Source of the DNA: Mesorhizobium intechi
Lineage (GTDB): Bacteria > Pseudomonadota > Alphaproteobacteria > Rhizobiales > Rhizobiaceae
DNA: 45,277 nucleotides
Reading direction: 5' to 3'
Assembly (NCBI RefSeq): GCF_002879535.1
Contig: NZ_PNOT02000060.1
Location: 1 to 45,277 of the forward strand
Shown: piece by piece, positions 34,573 to 44,591 of the stretch
Layout of the letters: every line of letters begins with the position of its first letter
How positions within the stretch are numbered: the first letter of the stretch is position 1
Made by a program: the position numbers and the translations under genes
The notes under the pieces: model-generated
Told to the model about the DNA's origin: nothing
Seen by the model: the letters and a program-made list of their open reading frames with translations, nothing else
Databases searched by the model: none

Positions 34573-36351
34573 TTGAACCTGCCGCGCCAATGGCCTAAAT
34601 CGCGGCAGGCGGACAAACACGGTAGGTTTCCCATTAACAGAGATCAGAGACGAGCGGCGAGTGCGGGGACCAGGTCTGGCGCAGGCGGCCAGCCGCCGCT
34701 AGGCCTCGACCAGTATGTGCAGCAGGCCCTGCAACTGCACCAGGCCGGGCGCCGGCAAGAGGCAGAATCGATCTACCGGCAAGTTTTGACGCGTCAGCCC
34801 AAACACGCGGCGGCGGCGCATTTCCTGGGGCTGTTGCTGCACCAGACCGGGCGCAGCGAAGAAGGGTTGGACCTCATCGAGCAGTCGGTCAGCCTGCAGC
34901 CGACGAATGCCGATTTCCTCAACAATTTCGGGACGGTGATGCGTGATCTCGGCCGCGTCGCCGCGGCGATCGACTTCTTTCGTGGCGCGGTGGACCTGCG
35001 GCCGGAGCAGCTCGCCGCGCGCGACAATCTCGGCTCGTCGCTGAAGCAGCTCGGGCGGTTCGAGGAGGCCGAAGAGATTTACCGCGGCACCGTCGCGCGC
35101 AATCCTTTCCATGTGCGCGCCCGCATCGGGCTTGCCGAAACCCTGCAGGAAGCCGCTCGCCTGGACGAGGCGCTGGCTGTGTTTCGTGAGTCGCTGACCA
35201 TCCGTCCCAAGGATGCCGACCTCCTGCACGGGCTCGGAGTCGGGCTGATGGAAAAGGGCAAGCTCGACGAGGCGGCCGATCTTTTCCGGCAAGCGCTGGC
35301 GGTCAACCCGGGCATGGCCAAGGCCTGGCTGATGTTGTCGCAGGTCAAGCGCCAGAAGGAGCGCGATGCCGAATTGTCCGGCATGGAAGCGCAGCATGCC
35401 AAGGCGCCGCAGGACAGCCTGGCGCGCATGCAGCTGTCATTCGGCCTCGGCAAGGCCAATGACGATTTGAAGGACTATGAGAAGGCCTTCGACTATTTTG
35501 CCGAAGGCAATGCCATTCGCCGCAAGGGGATCAGCTATGACCCCGTGAGGACGCGCGAGGAATTCGCGGCGATGAAGACGGTGTTCGATGCCGGCTTCTT
35601 CGCAAGGCACAAACCGAGCCCGATCACCGATGACGCGCCGATCTTCGTCGTCGGCATGCCGCGTTCGGGCACGACGCTGGTCGAGCAGATCATCGCCAGC
35701 CATCCGCAGGTCTATGGCGCGGGCGAGCTCAGCATCCTGAAGAACGCGGTCGGCAAGCAGTTCCCGGCGACCATGCCGGGTGGCTTTCCGTGGGGCGTCT
35801 CGGATGCGGACGATGCGGATTTCGCGGAGGCGGGCCAGGCCTATCTCGACATGCTGCATGCCCGCTATCCCCATATCAGCCACGTTACCGACAAGATGCC
35901 AGGCAACTTCCTGCTTGTCGGCTTCATCCACATGATGATGCCGGAGGCCAAGATCATCCATTGCACCCGCGATGCGGCTGCAACCTGCCTGTCGATCTAC
36001 AAGGTGCATTTCCGCGGCGACAGCCACCGCTATGGCTACGATCTCGGCGAACTCGCCGACTTCCACAATCTCTATACCGACATCATGGCGCATTGGCACA
36101 AGGTGCTGCCCGGCGTCGTGCATGATGTGCGCTACGAGGATTTCGTCGCCGACCAGGAAGGCCAGAGCCGGGCGCTGATCGAGTATCTCGGCCTGCCATG
36201 GGACGATGCCGTGCTGTCGTTCCACGAGACCGACCGGCCGGTGCGCACGGCGTCCGCCGCGCAGGTTCGCCAGCCGATGTATCAAGCCTCCGTCGACCTG
36301 TGGAAACGCTATGGGGATCGATTGAAGCCGCTATTGGATAGGCTGGATTAG
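34573..36351 (+). CDS. TPR-repeat sulfotransferase
   Basis: 592-aa two-part protein. The N-terminal half (about 45-270) holds six TPR units (for example QALQLHQAGRRQEAESIYRQ and GLGVGLMEKGKLDEAADLFR). The C-terminal half is a PAPS-dependent sulfotransferase: the 5'-phosphosulfate loop FVVGMPRSGTTLVEQII at about residue 360 and the 3'-phosphate site IIHCTRDAAATCLSIYK. No signal peptide is present. The only in-frame upstream start is TTG 34573, with GAAGG just before it; no ATG precedes the TPRs. Proteins of this form are frequent in alphaproteobacteria. The acceptor (protein, glycan or lipid) is unknown. Confidence 0.87.
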   Translation: MNLPRQWPKSRQADKHGRFPINRDQRRAASAGTRSGAGGQPPLGLDQYVQQALQLHQAGRRQEAESIYRQVLTRQPKHAAAAHFLGLLLHQTGRSEEGLDLIEQSVSLQPTNADFLNNFGTVMRDLGRVAAAIDFFRGAVDLRPEQLAARDNLGSSLKQLGRFEEAEEIYRGTVARNPFHVRARIGLAETLQEAARLDEALAVFRESLTIRPKDADLLHGLGVGLMEKGKLDEAADLFRQALAVNPGMAKAWLMLSQVKRQKERDAELSGMEAQHAKAPQDSLARMQLSFGLGKANDDLKDYEKAFDYFAEGNAIRRKGISYDPVRTREEFAAMKTVFDAGFFARHKPSPITDDAPIFVVGMPRSGTTLVEQIIASHPQVYGAGELSILKNAVGKQFPATMPGGFPWGVSDADDADFAEAGQAYLDMLHARYPHISHVTDKMPGNFLLVGFIHMMMPEAKIIHCTRDAAATCLSIYKVHFRGDSHRYGYDLGELADFHNLYTDIMAHWHKVLPGVVHDVRYEDFVADQEGQSRALIEYLGLPWDDAVLSFHETDRPVRTASAAQVRQPMYQASVDLWKRYGDRLKPLLDRLD

Positions 36352-36384
36352 CGAACGGGCTAAAGATTAGCCGGCGTCCCCCCG

Positions 36385-36447
36385 CTTCGTCATCCAGGGG
36401 TCTGCGCGACGGAGCTTCGCTCCTTGCTCAGCCATGGGATGACGAAG
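36385..36447. repeat. Intergenic inverted repeat with nested hairpin
   Basis: Outer arms CTTCGTCATCC (36385-36395) and GGATGACGAAG (36437-36447) are perfect. Inside lies GGAGC-TTC-GCTCC (36411-36423). The unit sits between convergent genes. Its structure suggests a dispersed rhizobial intergenic element; copy number elsewhere is not known from the window. Confidence 0.7.
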
Positions 36448-36510
36448 TTGGACAGGCCTCGGCCAATGTCCAACGTCTACGATCCGCAACTCTCGCGTTG
36501 CGCCAGTTGC

Positions 36511-36864
36511 TCAAAGTTCGATGAAGGGCTGGAAGCCGCCGAAGATCATGCGCTTCATATCGAACGGCATGGGACCCAAATCGGGTGTCAAACGCGGGTC
36601 GGCCATCACCTTGGCCATCACCGTGTCGCGGCTTTGCCTGGATTCATAGACCGCCCAGGCGAACACGACGATCTCGTCGCCGGTCGCCTGGACCGCACGT
36701 GGAAACGAGGTCAGTTCGCCATAGGGCACGTCGTCGCCGATGCATTCGACATAGGCCTGCGCGCCGTGTTCCATCCATATGGGGCCTGCGAGGTTGGCCA
36801 GCTTCTTGTACTCCTCGAGTTTGGCCTTTGGCACGGCAAGCACGAAACCATCGACATAGGACAT
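36511..36864 (-). CDS. DUF1428 family protein
   Basis: 117-aa protein of the DUF1428 (YbaA-like) family with a dimeric alpha/beta barrel fold. It begins MSYVDGFVLAVPKAKLEEYK and carries GPIWMEHGAQAYVECIGDD, then VVFAWAVYESRQSRD and the C-terminal KRMIFGGFQPFIEL. There is no known activity. It lies 92 nt after a VOC-family gene on the same strand, a pairing often seen because both are small stress-linked proteins. Confidence 0.9.
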   Translation of the reverse strand: MSYVDGFVLAVPKAKLEEYKKLANLAGPIWMEHGAQAYVECIGDDVPYGELTSFPRAVQATGDEIVVFAWAVYESRQSRDTVMAKVMADPRLTPDLGPMPFDMKRMIFGGFQPFIEL

Positions 36865-36888
36865 AGTGAACTCCTTGCTGAAAACCGA

Positions 36889-36919
36889 GCGCCGGGTCGG
36901 CGGGGATACGACCCGGCGC
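36889..36919 (-). terminator. Candidate terminator/attenuator between VOC and DUF1428 genes
   Basis: Perfect 11-bp stem GCGCCGGGTCG / CGACCCGGCGC, 9-nt loop; on the minus strand only a short T-rich tail (TCGGTTTT) follows. It may end VOC transcripts partly or stabilise them. Confidence 0.45.
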
Positions 36920-36955
36920 GGGAGCGAATCAGCCCTGACGGGCGACGCCTGCTCG

Positions 36956-37378
36956 CTACTTCACCGGCGCGTTCATCGCCCAGGCGACGCCGAACGGATC
37001 GTTCAACTGGCCCCAGCGGTCGCCCCAGAACATCACCTGCAGCGGCGTGACCACTTCGCAGCCGGCATCGACGGCGCGCTGCCACCAGGTCTCGATGTCG
37101 CTGTCCTCAAGATGGAGCTGCAGCGTGTAGCCCTGGGCGTCCTTATGCGGATGGCCGTGCTCGGGATAGGCGTCGCCCAGCATCAGCGTTGAGCCGTTGA
37201 TGTGGAGGTGGATGTGCATCGTGCGGCCTTTTTCATCCGCCGGATAGGCGAAGACCTGCTTGGCGCCAAAGGCCTTCTTGTAGAAATCAGCGGCCTTGAA
37301 GGCGCCGTCCACCTGCAGATACGGGGTCAATCCGCCGAGCACTTCTGCCCTGGGCTGAACGGGGGTCTGGTCAGTCAT
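36956..37378 (-). CDS. VOC (glyoxalase/PhnB-like) superfamily protein
   Basis: 140-aa protein of the vicinal-oxygen-chelate fold in PhnB-like form: LTPYLQVDGAFKAADFYKKA, then HLHINGSTLMLGDAYPEHG, and the final WGQLNDPFGVAWAMN. Metal or substrate residues typical of true glyoxalase I are not obvious. Such proteins act in bleomycin-binding, dioxygenase or isomerase roles, or are uncharacterised. ATG 37378. Downstream on the same strand is the DUF1428 gene. Confidence 0.88.
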   Translation of the reverse strand: MTDQTPVQPRAEVLGGLTPYLQVDGAFKAADFYKKAFGAKQVFAYPADEKGRTMHIHLHINGSTLMLGDAYPEHGHPHKDAQGYTLQLHLEDSDIETWWQRAVDAGCEVVTPLQVMFWGDRWGQLNDPFGVAWAMNAPVK

Positions 37379-37540
37379 GTCTAATGCTCCTCTTTGCGTT
37401 CGGCTTGGCCTTGCGAACCACAGGACGCACGAGGAGACGGCAATCCTACATGGCGGCGCGAATTTTTTTGCGAGCCGGGCCCGGACAGACCGGGCAGCCG
37501 GCGGGTGTGAGGGGCAATCGCATGAACAGGCCGGTCGCGG

Positions 37541-37723
37541 TCATATGACCTTGGCCGAGAAGGTCGTTGCACGACGGCTGTTCTGCGCGTCGAAAAGTTC
37601 CGGGAAGCCGATGTCCTTGCGCAATTCGGCTGGCAGCGAGAGCAGGATGCGTTCACTGCGATGGCGGGCACGTGCCGCCGCATATTGGGTTGCGATGCGA
37701 CCGATCGATGAAAGGACCGACAT
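37541..37723 (-). CDS. DUF1127-type small protein
   Basis: 60-aa protein starting MSVLSSIGRIATQYAAARAR at ATG 37723, with GGGAGA upstream. The C-terminal half RHRSERILLSLPAELRKDIG matches the DUF1127 pattern (Arg-rich helix followed by L-x-x-L-x-x-x-L-L-K-D-I-G). In Rhizobiales such proteins influence phosphate and carbon metabolism and bind RNA, according to work in Agrobacterium/Rhodobacter; the role here is not known. Confidence 0.75.
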   Translation of the reverse strand: MSVLSSIGRIATQYAAARARHRSERILLSLPAELRKDIGFPELFDAQNSRRATTFSAKVI

Positions 37724-37816
37724 GATGTTCTCTCCCTGGGTTGAAGCCGGCATCATCGTGTCGGCATCCCAAGGACGCGGCAGGTTCAGGCGATCCGACA
37801 GAGCGCCGAAATTATT

Positions 37817-38203
37817 TCAGAGGACCGAGGCGGCCAGCGCGGTGTCGTAATACTCCACGAGAGCGATGATCTTGCCGTCGCGTATAGTCCAGAAGTCAGC
37901 GGTATGCATAACAAGCTCCTGGCCGGTGGTTCTGCGCGTCAGATGGATTTCGACCTGCACCGCAACCTTGTCGCCACCGTCGGTGTAGTCCATCGGGACG
38001 AAGCTCCGGTATTCGAAATCCTTGTCCAGCGAGATGAGGCGGTCAAGGAATTGCTGTTTGCCGTTGCCAGCCGCGATGAAAGGTGCATGCGGCTCTGCGA
38101 CCCAGCGGAAGACGACATCGTCGGAACAGTGGCCCAGCGCGCCTACGATGTCGCGTTTTGAATAAGCATCATAAAGGTTCTTGACGACGTCCACGCCGCG
38201 CAT
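37817..38203 (-). CDS. SnoaL/NTF2-like domain protein
   Basis: 128-aa single-domain protein with the cone-shaped NTF2-like pattern: VVKNLYDAYSKRDIVGALGH at the N-terminus, VVFRWVAEPHAPF, then ADFWTIRDGKIIALVEYYDT at the C-terminus. SnoaL-like proteins act as ketosteroid-isomerase-type enzymes or cyclases, or merely bind ligands. ATG 38203. The substrate is unknown. Confidence 0.86.
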   Translation of the reverse strand: MRGVDVVKNLYDAYSKRDIVGALGHCSDDVVFRWVAEPHAPFIAAGNGKQQFLDRLISLDKDFEYRSFVPMDYTDGGDKVAVQVEIHLTRRTTGQELVMHTADFWTIRDGKIIALVEYYDTALAASVL

Positions 38204-38338
38204 GACCGTTTTCCTCCCTCGGTTCGCGAGCCGTCAGGATGCACCTTTTTCGGGTGATGGAAAAGTATTATTGCGGGCTAATATTTCCTTGTGGGCCAGC
38301 ACTATTTGGAAGCGCCGGCCCGCGTGTCTGTATTGTCG

Positions 38339-39865
38339 TCAATTCGACCCTTCTGCCACGGTACGGAAGAACTCTTCCGGGTCGTCGACTTCCGTCAGCT
38401 TGCGCTTCTCGATCAGCCAGAAGCGGTTGCCTGTGGCGCGGATGAAGGAGCGGTCGTGCGAGGCGAGCACGCAGCTTGCCTGGTGCTTGAGCAATTCCTC
38501 CTCCAACGCTTCCTGGCCATCGATGTCGAGATGGTTGGTCGGCTCGTCGAGCAGATAGAAATTGGGGTTGGCGAGCCGCAGCGCCAGCATCATCAGCCGT
38601 GCCTTCTGGCCGCCGGACAGCACGCCGATCCTTTTCTCCTGCATCTCGATGACCACGCCGGCGCCGGCAAGCAGTGCGCGGGCGCGTTGTTCGCCGACAT
38701 CGTAGCGGCGCGAGACCATCGCCAGCGGCGTGTCGTCGCCGCTGATGCCGGACAGCGCCTGGTCGCTATGGCCGAGCACCGTCGACGGCGTCACCTTCAC
38801 GTTCTGCACTGTGTCGGGCTTGACGATGGCGTTGCGGATCAGGCTGACGAAGCGCGACTTGCCGACGCCATTGCGGCCGAGCAGTACGATGCGGTCGCCC
38901 TGGCAGATGTGGCGCTTGCCGGTCCTGAACAGCAGCGTACCATCGGGCGTTTCGACCGTGGCATCATCGAGCGTGATCAGCACCTTGGCGTGGGTGCCGC
39001 GATTGGCAAGCCGGATCGCTCCGGCCGACTTTTCGCGGTGCGTCGATACCGCCGCCTCTTCGAGTTTCTCCGCCCGTTCCCTGAGCTGCTTGGTTTTCAC
39101 CGTCAAAAGGTCGCTGCCGGAATTGATACCGATGTTGTTGAGCTTGGCGGCCTGCTTTCGCAACTGCTGGGCGACCTTCATGTCGCGCTCGAACTTGCGC
39201 GCCGTCGAGGCGTCGACTTCGTCGAGCGCCTGTCTGGCGCGGGAGTAGGGCAGCGCGAACACCGGCGATTGTTCCGGGCGCAGGAACAGCGTGCGGTTGG
39301 TGGTGGCGTCGAGGAAGGCGCGGTCATGGCTGGCGATGACGACCGGCATCTCGCGCGGCAGCGCGTTCAGCCAGCTTTCCAGTTGGCTGATGCGGGCAAG
39401 GTCGAGATGGTTGGTCGGCTCATCGAGCAGAAGCACATCGGGATCGGTGACCCAGACGCGGGCGATCAGCGCCAGCCTTTGCCAGCCGCCGCTCAACGCC
39501 TGCATTTCCCGCTCGCGCATCGCCTCAGGAACATCGAGCGAGTCGAGGACAACGTCGACGCGCCACATCTCGCTGTCGGCCTGCTCGGCCGGCAAGCCAT
39601 CGGCCACCACTTGGTGAAAGGTGCGGCCGAGAAGGGCAGGGGGAACCGACTGCTCGACATGGCCGACGCGCAAGCCGCGCGTGCGGGTGATGTCGCCGGA
39701 TGTCGGCTCCATCTCGCCGGTAAGGCATTTGAGCAAGGTCGACTTGCCACGACCGTTGGCGGCAACGATGCCGAGCCGGTCGCCGCCGCCGACAGTGAGG
39801 TCGAGATTGGAAAACAGCGGCGCACTCATGGTGACGCCGAGGGATTTGAGGCTGATCAGGGCCAT
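38339..39865 (-). CDS. ABC-F family ATPase
   Basis: 508-aa soluble protein with two ABC domains and no membrane segment. Domain 1: Walker A AANGRGKSTLL (the first Gly of the P-loop consensus is Ala), signature LSGGWQRLALIA, Walker B LLLDEPTNHLD. Interdomain coiled coil (about 205-270) rich in Arg/Lys/Leu. Domain 2: Walker A GRNGVGKSRFV, signature LSGGQKARLMML, Walker B YLLDEPTNHLD. ABC-F proteins act on ribosomes in translation or antibiotic resistance. ATG 39865 (MALISLKSLGV) is preferred to the frame beginning at 40084. Which ABC-F subgroup it belongs to is unclear. Confidence 0.9.
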   Translation of the reverse strand: MALISLKSLGVTMSAPLFSNLDLTVGGGDRLGIVAANGRGKSTLLKCLTGEMEPTSGDITRTRGLRVGHVEQSVPPALLGRTFHQVVADGLPAEQADSEMWRVDVVLDSLDVPEAMREREMQALSGGWQRLALIARVWVTDPDVLLLDEPTNHLDLARISQLESWLNALPREMPVVIASHDRAFLDATTNRTLFLRPEQSPVFALPYSRARQALDEVDASTARKFERDMKVAQQLRKQAAKLNNIGINSGSDLLTVKTKQLRERAEKLEEAAVSTHREKSAGAIRLANRGTHAKVLITLDDATVETPDGTLLFRTGKRHICQGDRIVLLGRNGVGKSRFVSLIRNAIVKPDTVQNVKVTPSTVLGHSDQALSGISGDDTPLAMVSRRYDVGEQRARALLAGAGVVIEMQEKRIGVLSGGQKARLMMLALRLANPNFYLLDEPTNHLDIDGQEALEEELLKHQASCVLASHDRSFIRATGNRFWLIEKRKLTEVDDPEEFFRTVAEGSN

Positions 39866-40005
39866 TTGGATTTCTCTGGTCTTGCCGGAAACAACTCCGG
39901 ATGCACTTTGACGGTGCGCGTGCCGGCCATCAGGCTCGGCGTTGCGGCACCACGAAGGGCAGACCAAAAAATCGAAGCGGGAAAAACCCGGACCGTCCCT
40001 GGTCA

Positions 40006-40029
40006 GCCCTGCAAGCTGGCTTGCAGGGC
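40006..40029. other. Perfect 11-bp hairpin with 2-nt centre
   Basis: GCCCTGCAAGC (40006-40016), TG, GCTTGCAGGGC (40019-40029). It lies about 80 nt after the EamA stop and about 140 nt before the ABC-F start on the minus strand. No T run follows, so it may be a Rho-assisted terminator or a leader hairpin of the ABC-F mRNA. Confidence 0.5.
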
Positions 40030-40106
40030 AGAAATCGGGCCACGCTGACGATGGTGATCGATAAACACGCAGCCCCCCTTTCAAGACGTTCGAGTGTGCG
40101 AAGCGA

Positions 40107-41012
40107 TTACACCAAAGGCGGTGCGGATGGCAAGGCCGGCGCTTTTACCCGGCGCGGGAACGGATCCAGCACCAGTATGCAGCCGCCGATGATCGCCACC
40201 GCGCCGACAGCCTGGATGACGGTCAGCGACTCGCCAAGCATGACGGTGCCAACCAGTACCGCGATCGTGGTCACGGCGAATTCGACGCTGATCGTCCTGG
40301 TGGCGCCGATGCTGGCCACCAGCCGGAAATAGACGACATAGGTCAGCGCACTCATGACGCAGGCAAGAAGGACGAGATAGAGGAAATCGACGGGACGCGG
40401 CATGGCCGGCACCGGCACGGCCAAGAGCAATGGCAGTGTCATCAGTCCGCCGAACAGGAAGGCGGCACCGGTGAGTTCGAACGAGCCGGCCGAGCGCAGA
40501 TGGCGATTGGCGTAGTTGCTGCCGAAGGCGGCGGAGAAGGAACTGAACAGCGAGGCGGCGCAGCCCAAGGCGAAGGACGGCGTGATCGGCACCGAAGGGA
40601 AGCCGACCAGGACCACGATACCCGCGGCACCGAGCAGCAGGCCGGCCAGCCCGCGGACGGTGATGCGCTCGAGCCCCCATAACTGGCCAAGGATCATCGA
40701 GAACAGCGGGATCGCGGCGACGAGCATGGCCGCCATGGCCGTGCCGATCCGCGGGGTGGCGTAGGACAGGCCGATCAGCTGCGCCGCGACGGTCGTCGCG
40801 CCGACCACGGCGAAGTGCCGCCAGCCGGCGCTGAAATCGAGCCGGCGTCGCGTCGCCACGGCCAACAGGAAGAGCGTGATGCCGGCGATCAGCGAGCGCA
40901 AGGTCACCGCGCCGACCCAGCCGAAGGCGTGTACGACCTTGAGCAGGACGAGGAACGACAGGCCCCAGGTGACAGCCAGGAAGGCGTAGGCGGCGATATC
41001 CTTGGGTTTCAT
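40107..41012 (-). CDS. EamA-family (DMT) transporter
   Basis: 301-aa inner-membrane protein with ten predicted helices arranged as two EamA repeats (about 1-140 and 145-285). Typical features: N-terminal IAAYAFLAVTWGLSFLVLL, the interhelix GTAMAAMLVAAIPLFSMIL segment and second-repeat TVMLGESLTVIQAVGAVAII. Members export amino acids, drugs or other metabolites; the substrate is not predictable. ATG 41012. It is separated from ABC-F by 241 bp and preceded by a mosaic repeat. Confidence 0.92.
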   Translation of the reverse strand: MKPKDIAAYAFLAVTWGLSFLVLLKVVHAFGWVGAVTLRSLIAGITLFLLAVATRRRLDFSAGWRHFAVVGATTVAAQLIGLSYATPRIGTAMAAMLVAAIPLFSMILGQLWGLERITVRGLAGLLLGAAGIVVLVGFPSVPITPSFALGCAASLFSSFSAAFGSNYANRHLRSAGSFELTGAAFLFGGLMTLPLLLAVPVPAMPRPVDFLYLVLLACVMSALTYVVYFRLVASIGATRTISVEFAVTTIAVLVGTVMLGESLTVIQAVGAVAIIGGCILVLDPFPRRVKAPALPSAPPLV

Positions 41013-41144
41013 GGGGGGCGGTGGGAAGCTTTGCTGGCAGAGGCAGGATTGCAGCCGTGCGTACCGCCTCCACCGCCTGGCGGCAAGCGCGAGCGCATCG
41101 TCCAGAGGCCGTTCCGACTTAAGGTGCGCCGATGGAGCGCTTTT

Positions 41145-41293
41145 CCTTCTCCCCCGGTGGGAGAAGGTGGCCTCGCGAAGCGAGGTCGGATGAGGGGTGA
41201 TCCAGGGAACACCAACGCCTCATTCTGCTGGAACACCCCTCAACCGTCTCGGCGCTGGCGCGCCGATCCACCTTCTCCCACAGGGGGAGAAGG
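41145..41293. repeat. Pair of inverted mosaic repeat units between uvrB and the EamA gene
   Basis: Unit 1 has CCTTCTCCC (41145-41153) / GGGAGAAGG (41159-41167), then TGG, a variable hairpin CCTCGC-GAA-GCGAGG (41171-41185) and TGAGGGGTG (from 41191). Unit 2, in the opposite orientation, ends CCTTCTCCC (41271-41279) / GGGAGAAGG (41285-41293), with a different central hairpin GGCGC-TGGC-GCGCC (41251-41264) and ACCCCTCA near 41234. The ends are conserved and the middle differs, the hallmark of an intergenic mosaic element. The uvrB stop lies 10 bp away. Confidence 0.78.
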
Positions 41294-41302
41294 AAGAGGC
41301 CG

Positions 41303-44467
<3,165 letters not shown>

Positions 44468-44537
44468 GCCCCAAATATGGGAGGTCTTGGCGAAAATGGA
44501 AAGAGCGCGATGCGGCGAGGCGCATGCCCCGATGCCA

Positions 44538-44561
44538 CTCCTGACAGAAGGCTGTCAGGAG
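44538..44561. other. Perfect 10-bp hairpin between uvrB and the DUF2778 gene
   Basis: CTCCTGACAG-AAGG-CTGTCAGGAG lies 31 nt after the DUF2778 stop and about 70 nt before the uvrB start, on the minus strand. No T run follows, so it could be a Rho-dependent stop, a leader hairpin of uvrB, or an operator. Confidence 0.5.
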
Positions 44562-44591
44562 CGGCAGGTGCCGAGGGGCACCCGGGCGCGG

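Noticed and set aside
38291..40048. A 585-aa plus-strand frame opposite the ABC-F gene
   Set aside because: The minus-strand frame has two complete ABC domains; this one has no recognisable motif.
41145..41293. Inverted repeats as ends of an insertion sequence
   Set aside because: There is no transposase between or around them and the units are short hairpins with conserved modules, fitting a mosaic repeat better.
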